Assembly (NCBI GenBank): GCA_907163375.1
Contig: CAJQUW010011588.1
Location: forward strand, 62,001-126,000
Direction of reading: 5' to 3'
DNA from: Prostheceraeus crozeri
Lineage: Eukaryota > Platyhelminthes > Polycladida > Euryleptidae
DNA length: 64,000 nucleotides
Positions 48,830 to 58,988 of the stretch are shown piece after piece; positions within the stretch are counted from its first letter, which is position 1; each line of letters begins with the position of its first letter. The notes below the pieces were generated by a model, which worked only from the letters and a program-made list of their open reading frames with translations, ran no database searches and was not told the origin of the DNA. The position numbers and the translations under genes are program-made.

Positions 48830-51800
48830 TCACAGGCCTATCGCAGGACTACAAGTTTTTTTGATGAAAAATAAAGCAGCGATCCTGTATTCACTCGCGA
48901 ATATCAATGTCAGTGCCACTTTTATCCCTCTTCTATCAATAGTTGGATCATCTAACTTTCTCACAATTTCCCAGGGAGATATCACGGAACAATCAGTTAC
49001 AAGAGAATCGACGAGTTCATTAAATCGTCCTCTAAACGTGTATTGCTTCAAAAAACGAACACGAAAATCCCCATTCTCAAATCTGCTGGTAATCTAAGCT
49101 ACGAAATGTTTTTTCCTGTTGTCACCCGTTTCGAGACCAACAAGTATCCAATCATCGGATTTGAGTGGGACTGCAACCACAGGAGATGAGCTTGTGGACA
49201 ATTCAGGACACGTTGTGAGATCACTTTCATTTGTTTTGTCAAACGTGTCAAGTCCACCACTGCTGCAATTATTTGCGTAATTAAATGTCCTTGGATTGAA
49301 GCAACCACAAGAGGATTTGCAGTGGCAAGCCAAGCCTCTAATAAGATATCCATTTTGAGCCGACCATTTTAGGTAATGACATTTCGAAATACCTGAAATT
49401 TTGAATTTCATGCTTATGACATCGAAAAGCGTTTTTGAAAGCATGAAAATATAGGCAGGCCTAAAGAAGCAATTTCTAGCGTGACACACGGGGAAAATAA
49501 AAATGACGTGTATAGGCCTATAACCTATCTCGTGATGCATTCATGATGTCAAAATAATGAATAAAAATTCTAGGCCCTAGATCAAATGTGATTTTATGCA
49601 TAAAATCTACCAAGCTCTCAATTTTTCTTCTTTATATCAAGTTCAAGCAATTATCATTATGAGACCTCTACAGCAGAATGATTTTTTCAATAGGCCTGGT
49701 CAATGTTTGCAGTCAGAAGCTATAGGAAGAGGCTTGATAATGTAGCTTTATACCTACTGAATGAGCAAGACTAGAAGGCAACAACAGTTCATTTCTATTC
49801 ATGTCGCTCTTCGTAGATAGGTTACATGTAGGCCACGGTCGGTAAAAATGCAGCAAGTCCTGCAGTTGAATTTTGATCGTCAATCATCAGAGTAAGCATT
49901 CATATCTACACAAAAACTGACATGATAAAATATAAAATAACTCACCCTTCATGTCAGGCAAGTTTGACTTCCAATATATCTTTCTGTCGATTTCCTCTTT
50001 GGACACAGTGGTTATCAAAATATCCACATTTTTTGTCAAATCGCATAAATCTCCCAGGTTATCAATAAACTCTCCACTCTTAACATGCGAATCCCATGTT
50101 CGTTTCAAAACAGCGCCGACGCCATCCGCTGCGCTTTTACCGTGCCCACTCTCACTGAAATACCATTCTAGAGAATCGATATGCAAAAAATCGCAAAGTC
50201 GAGCAAGAAGCTGAACAGTAAAACGGTTACGGTACTGTAAACTAGGGCTATCAGAGAAGATGATCAATTTCTTTACATATGTCCTGTCAATCAAATCGAG
50301 AGCTTTGTGAATATGTGTCACCACTGTTTCGGCTGTTTTCCGCCTGTCCGTACTTAATGTCGCAAAACATTTCGGTTCCTCATTTTGTGCATATGCTACT
50401 CCTTGGTGAATAGTAATGTGCTCATTGTAGCCGAAGTGTGCCGATTGGACTTCATTCCCAAATTTCATTGTGTAATTTTCACTGAAATCCACCAGCAAAC
50501 AGATTTCATCTGTTGACATCATTTGCTTCGCTAGCCTCATTTCATGATATTGGTTAGTGAATGAGAATTGGTGATATGCATTTCCATCGCAGTTTCACAT
50601 TTCAGAGCTAGCTTCTGGACTGAATCAGTGAGTTGAACACGCTTGGTGACTGCTACCGAGACTTCTCTGTCTTTGATTCGCTGCCATTGGACATAAGGAA
50701 TTGTTGACAACGATGACAAAAATGACCCATCTTCCTCCCTTGGACACACACTCCTTGATTGACATTCTGGACACAGGCGCGAACAGCACAACTCTGAATA
50801 AGGCGAACATACAATTTGTCGAAGATTTTCAGACATACTTGATGACTTTAGAACTTTGATATTTCGTAATGCCTGGAGGAGCAATCGAGGATTTTCACAT
50901 TTTATGCACATGCATAACTGTCTGTCAGAAAGCTTGGGCTTCACAACTTGTTTTGGCTTCAATGAAAAGAGCAAGGACCGAGAAATCTTTTCTATTGAAT
51001 TTTCGGACATATATTTCATGTGCAGGTCACTGATAGAAAACAGCGGATACCTCTTCTGAAAAGACTGTCCACGAATCCTAATAAACTCTTTCTTCCCTGA
51101 TGCAAGTCTGGAATTATCATCACGACAATAGAAGGAAATGACTGAGTGACGAATTGGATTTGACCGAGCAATGTTGATGGTAGCATTATTTATGGTCCTG
51201 CAATCTGTCTGTAGCAACTCTCTCAGATGACTCTTGGCACCAAGAAAATTTCTACTGACGTCTTTTAGCGTGCTGGCTAATTTTCTGCGTATTTGGTACT
51301 TTCTCTTTATTGACTTTTTCAGGGCCAGGTGAACATTTATCATCAACTTTACTTTTTTTTGAAGATTTCATGGCAATTTCTGATGAGGCATTTGGACCAT
51401 CGTGATACAAAGGTAGGCCCACACTTCCACCTTGGGCTTTCAATCTCTCAATTCTCTTTTGAAATTTGCGCACTTGCTTTTGCAGTGCAATGTTTCTGTA
51501 ATTTAGGAGTTTGACCTTTTCCCTCCTCTTTTTTATTTCTCGTTTTCTTGCTGCACGCCTCTTTGAATCACTGGCAGATCTGGCAGAAGACAAACATGGA
51601 GATGATACTCTTGAATTTGTTGCGCTCACAGATTCTAGTTCATTTGGTTCATTTTGTAGAGATTGGTTTTTAGTTGCTCTGTACTCTCTCATGTACATGT
51701 ATAGTTTTCTTTTTCTTGCAAGAAGACGTTTCTGCCTAGGATCACCGTTTTCCTTGCATTTGTGATAAGATCTTAGTGCTTGCTCCCTCACCTTCATCAA

Positions 51801-52010
51801 ACGTTCTCCGCCATTTTTCTTTAACTTTTCTCGGTATCTCCTCTTTCTTTCAAGCATCTTTTGTCTATCAGGGGCCATTTTGCAGAATACAGCCGCTGTC
51901 GTTGTCGACATAGCATGAACTGATGATTTCGTGAAGCAGCAAAAATCTCTTTGTCTGAGAGCCATCCAATCACAGCTATTGCTTGTACGACGATTCGATG
52001 ACGTACACAC
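48830..52010 (-). pseudogene. Transposase-like DDE protein, multi-exon, decayed
   Basis: Reading down the minus strand: a basic N-terminal region (MAPDRQKMLERKRRYREKL from 51,878) with a coiled-coil-like RNIALQKQVRKFQKRIERL to about 51,420; a frame change between 51,346 and 51,252; FYCRDDNSRLASGKKEF; LHMKYMSENS and ISRSLLFSLKPKQVV; a Cys cluster LCMCIKCENPRLL; a second, CCSRLCPEC, near 50,770; another frame change near 50,575; then an RNase-H-like core with LLVDFSENY (Asp at about 50,489), LIIFSDSPSLQYRNR (Asp at about 50,252) and WYFSESGHGKSAADGVGA (Glu at about 50,153, 33 residues on). A clean intron follows (49,393-49,945). The last exon has HYLKWSAQNG, GLACHCKSSCGCFNPRTF and GLETGDNRKKHFVA, a TAG at 49,094-49,096, then in frame FENGDFRVRFLKQYTFRGRF and IVRKLDDP to 48,830. 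Start codon uncertain (51,878, 51,911 or 52,010). The family is widespread in unnamed invertebrate proteins; nuclease function is inferred. Confidence 0.72.
49393..49945 (-). other. Intron of the transposase-like gene
   Basis: Donor G/GTGAGT (exon end at 49,946) and acceptor TTTCAAAATTTCAG/GT (exon start at 49,392) give a phase-1 join that forms Gly and keeps the family reading frame (PDMKG then ISKCHYLKW). A spliced gene in a DNA transposon is normal for animals and rules out a bacterial source. Confidence 0.85.
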
Positions 52011-52394
52011 GTCGATATCTTTTTACTTCGGAGTTCTATGTGATGCGCAGGATGTGTTTATTGTAGTCGAAGAATTTGTTTGAAAAGTGGTGACATCTTC
52101 GAAACGGAAAAATTTCTAAAAGGACCTTATCAGTGGTGACATATTTTAGCAAACCCTGATCATTCACAAAAGGAGGACTTCGTTCGTGTGGCGAAAGGTC
52201 TCTCAAACTAGCAAAAATTCAAGATAAATTTAGAGAATTATGTCTCAATGTTCGATAGCTCCCATCACTCTACAAAGTCAATTGTGAGCGCAAAATGTGC
52301 AGAATTCAGCTCACAATGCCCAAAAACTCACGAGACTAATAAAAAACACAATATATGGCTGATTTTGCTGAGGTGCTAACATAGATAGAAATGC

Positions 52395-52772
52395 GTAACT
52401 TGAGGGACGTCCCTCAAGTTACGTCCCTCAAGTTACAATCTGTGCGTTTCTTCAATCTCTATCAAAGTGCAATGACAATTGAGAGGAACTGAATGAACAA
52501 TTTAGCAGATAGCTCATTGCCACTTCCTGACATACACTTGACTGAGTTCAAACTTTTTCCAGTTGTCCGGGAACTGGTGTCCCTCAAGTTACGAATTTGT
52601 GGTGTCAAATATCCTTCATTTTACCTTAAATTCATTCTCAACATTCATTCATGAGCAATGAGACCGATTTTCTTGCGCTCCTTGCTTCATGATCATATGA
52701 TAGTTTACCACAAGTAGCTACTTCCATCAATATGCAGCTGCATCTTATAAAGCAAGGCGTCCCTCAAGTTAC
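52395..52772. repeat. Five GTCCCTCAAGTTAC sites, right side, including a palindrome
   Basis: One inverted and four direct copies. The first two form a perfect palindrome of 28 bp centred on ACGT (52,395-52,422); the third is adjacent, and the others lie about 155 and 335 bp further on. They stand 385-760 bp upstream of the transposase-like coding region, mirroring the pair 370-400 bp downstream of it. Confidence 0.9.
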
Positions 52773-53342
52773 AAATTGCGCGAGTTTTTTAGCTACTATT
52801 TCCATGCGACAGCATCATAATCAATTCTGTTACCGTAGGTGAAGAGACTTTCAACTCCAATCGAATTTTTCTTTCAATTTCACTTCATGGCAAAGCTAAA
52901 TGCGAGAAAAGCAATCAATTACAGAAATACTTCGGTACTCTGCGAGTCTGTCCAAGATCTCAACTTACTTCATGCGACAAGGTATTTTCGGAATTTTTTT
53001 AAACCTTTACATCTCTGTGTACCACTTATGATAAAATTACTTTTAATTTTGTACGTGACCAAGTCCTATGGATCATATGAGTCACGATAGAGAGCAAATC
53101 GGATTAAATACTATTGAACTTCACTCGACTAGGCAATGGGACAGAATTTTATTAAAAAGTGTAATCTATTCTGGATTTACCCACCTACCATGTGATAACC
53201 CTGATCTCCATGTTCTTGCCATATTTCTTGGAGACGCAAGTGAAAACTAAACATGAAGATCAAAACATTATCTTCGATTCCAACGATATATATTTTCATA
53301 GATAAAGACAGCTATACAATATATACAAAAGATCTGGAAACG

Positions 53343-53577
53343 CTATTTGCTAGTTCTGATCAATTTGCTGATTCGAGCGTCAGATACACGTTCTAATCCT
53401 CTCCCAGAAGATGATTTCCGCTTTTTCGATTGCTTCGTGGGATTATCAGCTTTCTCACTACCCTCATTAGGGACGCCTTCAATATTCGTAACTTGCTCAG
53501 TTTCCTTCTTTTTCTTCTTCTTCTTGTTCTTTTTCTTCTTCTTTTCTGTCGCATCGGATATTGCATCTTCTGGCAGC
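53343..53577 (-). CDS. Lysine-rich terminal exon, unknown gene
   Basis: After the acceptor TTTTTGTGATTCCAG (intron ends at 53,578) the minus strand reads LPEDAISDATEKKKKKNKKK, a long Lys tract, then ETEQVTNIEGVPNEGSEKAD, SKKRKSSSGRG and ERVSDARISKLIRTSK before TAG at 53,343-53,345. This 78-residue tail has coding composition and no stops. The competing frame on the same strand gives an Arg-rich peptide that is less plausible because it crosses the acceptor. The Lys tract and KKRK would serve as a nuclear or nucleolar signal. The gene's earlier exons were not found with confidence. A frame at about 54,200-54,320 (HLEAVAVGMSGFIKMFLKTC, after a possible acceptor) is a weak candidate. I do not recognise the gene. 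Confidence 0.6.
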
Positions 53578-53599
53578 CTGGAATCACAAAAAGTTCATT

Positions 53600-55200
53600 A
53601 AGCTATTGATGAAAAGAATCCAGTCGGAAGATAGCGACTGCAAAATATGTGACTCAATAACGACGGAGTGCAAAATGTTTTGAATATATACTTGTAGTAC
53701 ATGAATCAAAAAGTACAGAAAAATAAAAAAAACGAAATCAAAATTAACGAAGTTGTTATGATGACAGTTAAATAAGAACACAGTGGCAATATCACAACAT
53801 TTCTACCTATAGAGCGGTAATCTCTCAACCACTCCACTCAAACTCAAGCATGAACGACTATACGAGCCACATGCACTCGAAATATCTAACTCATAGTTGA
53901 CTGCTTATTATAATCACGAACAAACGACACACCAATTAATTAATAATGGGTAAAAGAAAAACTTAAGAAACTCTCAAGTTGCAGTCGCTCTCCGTCAGAC
54001 AGGTACATTTGGTAATTTTCAAAGACGCTGTTTCGGTAGAAACAGCTCTGCAATAAATGAGTGCGCACCGAAATCGAAGATATTTTCCAGAGGCTCACAC
54101 AGATTTAACGCACTCACTCACTCAAGTGAGTTTATAGAGCGCAAAAGTTTTTGCCGAAAAGTTTTGTTCGCAAGGCACAACTTCCGAATCAGCTTCAACA
54201 GACCACTTTCCCGACCAATACAATCTTAATGTTTTCAAGAGGGTACCAGCAGGTTTTTAAGAACATCTTAATAAAACCAGACATCCCAACAGCCACTGCT
54301 TCCAGATGACCTAGGAAAATCGATTTCACAATTCAATGCCAACTTATATTATAGGAAACTATGTTTCGCTGCACCTTGTTCCTGGCATCAGCTGGCAAGC
54401 CATTTAGCATGGGGGTGCCAGAAACAAGTATCTCAGAAATATCTTTCCGATGTCGTCAAAGTCAGAAGCAGATATTGTTGAGCCCAGATATACTATTATC
54501 CTGTTCTTAACTTAAAGTTATCAAATTCAAAATTATTCATTAAGCAGCCCTTAGCTTCATTCAAGTCACATCCCTAAGAATCAAAATATTAAAAAGAGTT
54601 CCAGGGTTATGCTCGTACAAAGCACATTGATCACAGCACGAACACAACACCCAGTCATCCATGCCTCGAGGTTCATAGCAGAAATAAGCAGAAAAATATA
54701 AGAACGGGGAGGGAATTTAATGCTCCATCATGTAACAGATAGTGAAATACTCAATGTCTGTCGAAATCAAATCATTTCTATGGACCCTACATAATCCTGG
54801 TCTTAACCTTACATTATGGATATAGAGAATAACATCAAGAGATTTTTCACGTGGGGATGGATAGAGGCACAGCTGCTGTTGAAGTCATGTTGTACATCAT
54901 GGGATTTCTAAGAAACTGATGTCTGGAATTCGAAGGTTAATAGAAGAAGCGATAGATTGGTTGTCATCATCACGATGAATAACTTTACCTTATTATTTCT
55001 TGCTCCGAACGCTCAATATGAATTTTCCATAACTATCTCATTCAAGAAATCGTACGCTGATTATCGAACGCCCATGATATTCATCACAGCTGAGGGAGTA
55101 CGGAAATTAATATTACCACTATCAGTATGACTCGACTTCCAAGTGGGTCTGAAATTTCCTTTACTGTGAGATCGACCGTAGAAGGGAGTGGACATTAAAG
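53600..55200. other. Mostly intronic or intergenic, no firm exon
   Basis: Nothing firm apart from the weak minus-strand exon candidate at about 54,200-54,320. Confidence 0.3.
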
Positions 55201-55922
55201 CAGTGCTGCGGAAGCAATTGATTTTTATTCGCTTCCGCTTCCAATTATTGGAGACCGGACATGGACTGCGTACTCCCTATTTCGAGCCCCTTTCTCTTCA
55301 TTTTCCACTTTTTTTACGAGTTATAGGTTCTGACGTTAACACTTCACAGTCTCCACGAACTTTCTGTCGTAAACCCTGGCTGACTTGTATGCGTTTTTTT
55401 TGACTTAAAGTCAAATATTTTTCAAATTTACTGAAAATTCTGACGTTCGGGAAATTGTGAAATGAAGACGTCATATTTTCCCAACACGTTTGTAGTAAAA
55501 AAATATTAAACGACCAAGAGAGTGTTTGAGAATGCTGCAATGAAATTGCCTCAAGACACACCAATCCTCATTGTGTAACGTTGTCATTGATAAGATGATA
55601 CTGAGGTTTTCTGATTTCGAATGCCAGTATTCTGAGACAATGCACATTCGTTTTCATCATAATGAGAAAATTAGAAGTAACTACATTTAGTAATACAGGT
55701 GCCAATTTGCAATGAGGTGTAATAGGGTAAGCACTAAATATAACAACTATTACTTAACTCATATTAAGACTTCAGATCAAAAGTCAGAAGTGCCTCGCCT
55801 CGGCCTGATACACGAATTAGTATTGTAACAGTCACTAATATCCTGATACTTTCGGAAGCAGAGGCGATCGCTGTTCATTCGTTTCCGCTTCCGCTTCCAT
55901 CACTTCCGCTCCCACACCCCTG
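55201..55922. mobile_element. Non-autonomous hAT-like element
   Basis: The left end CAGTGCTGCGGAAGC and the right end, read inward, CAGGGGTGTGGGAGC agree at 11 of 15 positions, and both have subterminal CGCTTCCGCTTCC on the top strand. The flanking octamers CATTAAAG (55,193-55,200) and TATTAACG (55,923-55,930) agree at 6 of 8 positions, an aged hAT duplication. Length (722 bp) and the repeated short GC-rich unit inside the ends resemble the element at 27,987-28,713. No coding frame. Confidence 0.65.
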
Positions 55923-56149
55923 TATTAACGGCCTGTCAACTTTTATAAAAATCTTCACTATATAAAATTGGCCTAAATATCAAAGCGGCGAGCTTTACCT
56001 TAAATGTAGTGTTTTATCAACTGCCTCCACCATACTATCAAATAAACATCAGTAGCATCTTGGAAAAATGCAATAATATTCGAATTTGGTAGCACATTAT
56101 GATTAGAGTAATCAACGAAGATCTGTTCTAGACCATTGAGTAATTGGTC

Positions 56150-56300
56150 TAGACCAGGGGCAGTATTAATAAAGCTAACATTTGCTATAGCAGGGTTTTT
56201 CAACGGCGGCGATACTGCCCCCCAGGGAGTGTTAGAAAGTGTGAGGGGGCGCTGAGCGTCGAGGTGGCAGTAGGGGGGGGGGGCGCTGGTACAATGAGGG
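56150..56300. mobile_element. Unpaired hAT-like end next to a MITE-like end
   Basis: CAGGGTTTTTCAACGGCGGC at 56,191 with a following GGGGGCGC and a 12-base G run is a typical hAT left terminus. Its partner was not found in the next kilobase. Just before it, GGTCTAGACCAGGGGCAGTA with ATTAATAAAGCTAACA resembles, in inverse, the border at 61,680-61,713. Confidence 0.45.
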
Positions 56301-57316
56301 GTGGTCTAATATTTAACTGGCATTCAAGCTGCTTTGACCACGGAATCATCAGATTATTATCTTTATGTTCATACACATGGAGATATGATCTTCCCTTCCA
56401 TCGTCATGGTTTGACCCGTCAAGAACGAGTTTTGTCCTTTCAAGATTGATAGTGTCATTTCAAGGTGCAGCAGTTATTTCAAGTATGCGTCATTGCCGTT
56501 TCAAGTGCATTTTTACCGGTTAGAATGCGTAAACTGCTGCACTTTACCAAATCAACTGCAGCATTATCGTTTCAAATACATAATGAAACAATGAAAGTAA
56601 TAAAGACGCAGTTCTTTCATTATTCTTTTTTCCTGTTGAGGCACTATCATTCAAATTACTTATAGCTAGGAGGGAATATATCAAAAATTTGAAGAATTGT
56701 GCACATTGTGCACATCCAACGTTTTCACAAACCACCGCACACAACTTGGGGGAGGCCCGTGGGGGGCGGTATGCGAAAGTCCAAGATGGCCGTCACTTGA
56801 AACTAAGAATGCAATATCTTGACTCATAAAACGAGTAGAACACCCTGCAATATCACCCTTCTAGGGTTTTCTAGGTCGAGAAACACGTTTCTGCATCATT
56901 CTTCTTTTCTCCGAATGACTGGTCTTTTTCGAATGACTGCACATCCTTCGAATGTGCTGTATATATTCTATCGGCAATGGGGGAATGAAATGGACTGCTC
57001 AACTGACTGGTTGGATGGATGCAATAGGGCATAAGGAACGGACACTGCACGTCTTTGTAAGCTACACTCGTGTAATTATGACTGAAGTAAGAGGCAGGTG
57101 TGCATCCTCGGATCTAGACAGATCAAAGCGTTGGGCTAAGCTGATGTACCAATGATCATTTTATCTGTCAAACCGATGCACGATGTTAATTTTCTGTTCC
57201 TCTGTGTCTCTATAAACTGGCTATGTGAATGGATGCAATGAAGTCCATTTCAAAATATTTCTTAAAGCACATCGATCATGAGATCCTTCGACATTAATGT
57301 GTAATGATTCCTAACC

Positions 57317-58988
57317 ATGGTAGAATACATACCAAGACTTCTTGATCGTTATCAGGAAGACAGACGTCTTCATGTTGTTCACGATACTTGTTCAAGACCT
57401 CACTTGGTAGTTGCTATTTCCGTCTTATTCCACGAGAAGGGAATAAGTGACCACACCGTGCGACAACTAAAATCTCGGTTAGTTATCCTTTCATCGATGT
57501 AAATTGATCATCTCTTTATAGCGTTGGATGACAAGTTGTATGAATAGTATGAAAATCCAGATTTCCCTTTTCACGTTGCGAAATGTTACATTTCAGACTC
57601 CATAATGTCTGCAATTGACCAGAGCCCAGGTTTCTTTTACCTAATAATTTCCTCGTCTACAATCAAACAGGTTGGCCGTCTCAGAAGTTTCATTACGCAA
57701 TTTCTACAAAGAGGGACGTTATCTGTGTTTTCTCAATGAAATTCTTCCTGTCAAGACACTGAACAAGTTACGGAGAATACTCGCGTTAGTCAATAAATGC
57801 GGGCTTCAAGTAAGTGGCAATAATCAAGTGGCCACTGCTAATAAATAATCAAGTGATCTGGTTGGTTTTATAAGGATGTTGAAATTAACACTCCAATAAG
57901 TGTCTCAAACGACTGCCGTGTGACCCAAATATATTTATGAAATATAACTGAATAAACACAGTTCTAATCAAGCCATAAAAAAGCAAAAGAAATCAATGTG
58001 TGCCATTCGAATCAATGCAGTATTTGAATAGCCTAAGGATTTTATGTTCGCCGTTCGCTGAAGTAGAAACAGAAATGAATGTTCGAATCATTGTATCATT
58101 TGAATAGTCCAATGTTATGCTAGTTGGTTGTTGGAGTAGATCGGTGCAACTATCAATTTAAACGAAGTCCAACATCAAGTTTTTCAAGTTATTTTCCATT
58201 CCAAATGAATAGAAGCGATTTATTTAATTGATACAACTTATATTTGAAAAAGCCTTTCAATTGATACAAATTTTTGGACATAATTAGACGAGGGTGAAGG
58301 GAGATAATGCGTGGAAGACAACACGTGTCTTAAAAGCATCATTTTCCAGCTCGATTCATAAAACATTACGCAATTATTGATTTTCTGTGGTTCTGTTGCT
58401 CTTTTATCGTCGGTCTCTGACCATATCAGGGATGCCCTTACAGAGAGTTTTCTCTTTTCCACTTAGCACCGCATTACGCAATTTTAAAATGTTTGAGTGA
58501 GGAGAGACTATTGATGGAGAGACACTTTCGCCGTTAGTATTTCTCCAACTTTAACAATGTAGTATGTATGAAAGTATGAAGATGCGTGCGCCTCTACAAT
58601 TGCGTTCTCGTGGAATAAGTTAGTTATTGCACAGTACGCAAAGTCTTGCGCTTCGCGCTCGACTTAGCGTACTGTGCAATAACTATTACTTGTATGCATG
58701 CTCTTTCCCTCAGTGGTGCGTTGTTTGGATAAGCAAAAGCAAGCTTTTCAATTACAATGAATTGCTTAACTCATAATTTTGCATAAATAGTAAGAAGCTT
58801 GTGAGAAATTTATTCGGATCTCATCAAAGTTCTTGTAAGCTTAGGCAGAATGCATTAAGATTGTATATATTATTATTTGTAATTTTTACATTTGATTTCT
58901 TTGTATTCTGCAGCAGAAAACATCAGAGAAGTATGAAGATAAGACATCAAAATTAGGACTGCCTCGACGACTACCTGCTGATGACTGA
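57317..58988 (+). CDS. Three-exon gene for a 124-residue protein, function unknown
   Basis: Exon 1 (57,317-57,477) starts at an ATG in strong context (AACCATGG) with an in-frame TGA three codons upstream, so the start is well supported. Donor GTTAGT; acceptor AATCAAACAG. Exon 2 (57,671-57,809) has donor GTAAGT. Exon 3 (58,914-58,988) follows TTTCTTTGTATTCTGCAG and ends in TGA. Splice phases agree throughout (codon split after two bases, then phase 0). The product runs MVEYIPRLLDRYQEDRRLHV, a hydrophobic VAISVLFHEKGISDH segment, LAVSEVSLRNFYKEGRYLCF, LNEILPVKTLNKLRRILALV and a charged tail KYEDKTSKLGLPRRLPADD. It looks like a compact alpha-helical, perhaps winged-helix-like, soluble protein without a signal peptide. 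I do not recognise the family. Confidence 0.78.
58621..58685. other. Near-perfect 65-bp hairpin in intron 2
   Basis: TAGTTATTGCACAGTACGC and its inverse GCGTACTGTGCAATAACTA flank AAGTC and GACTT, giving 24 of 25 paired positions. The loop contains GCGCTTCGCGC, which can itself pair. The sequence could form a cruciform in DNA or a stable RNA hairpin of precursor-microRNA size within the intron of the three-exon gene. Confidence 0.75.

Larger units (their letters stand above)
48430..52772 (-). mobile_element. Candidate unclassified DNA transposon with GTCCCTCAAGTTAC sites
   Basis: A multi-exon transposase-like gene on the minus strand (48,830-52,010) is flanked on both sides by copies of GTCCCTCAAGTTAC. 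On the left they are at 48,430-48,443 and 48,451-48,464. On the right they are at 52,395-52,408 (inverted), 52,409-52,422, 52,423-52,436, 52,579-52,592 and 52,759-52,772. The inverted and the following direct copy abut as a perfect 28-bp palindrome. I have not seen the motif elsewhere in the window. True ends are not settled. Either the inverted copy at 52,395-52,408 is the right terminal repeat paired with a left copy, or the motifs are subterminal transposase-binding sites and the ends lie further out. No target duplication was found. Confidence 0.65.

Noticed and set aside
53347-53601. Plus-strand Phe-rich frame and minus-strand Arg-rich frame at 53.4-53.6 kb
   Set aside because: Both are shadows of the Lys-rich exon; only that frame runs from a good acceptor to a stop with varied composition.
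56819-57155. Two plus-strand frames upstream of the three-exon gene
   Set aside because: They overlap in different frames, lack splice support, and the downstream gene has its own start with an upstream stop.
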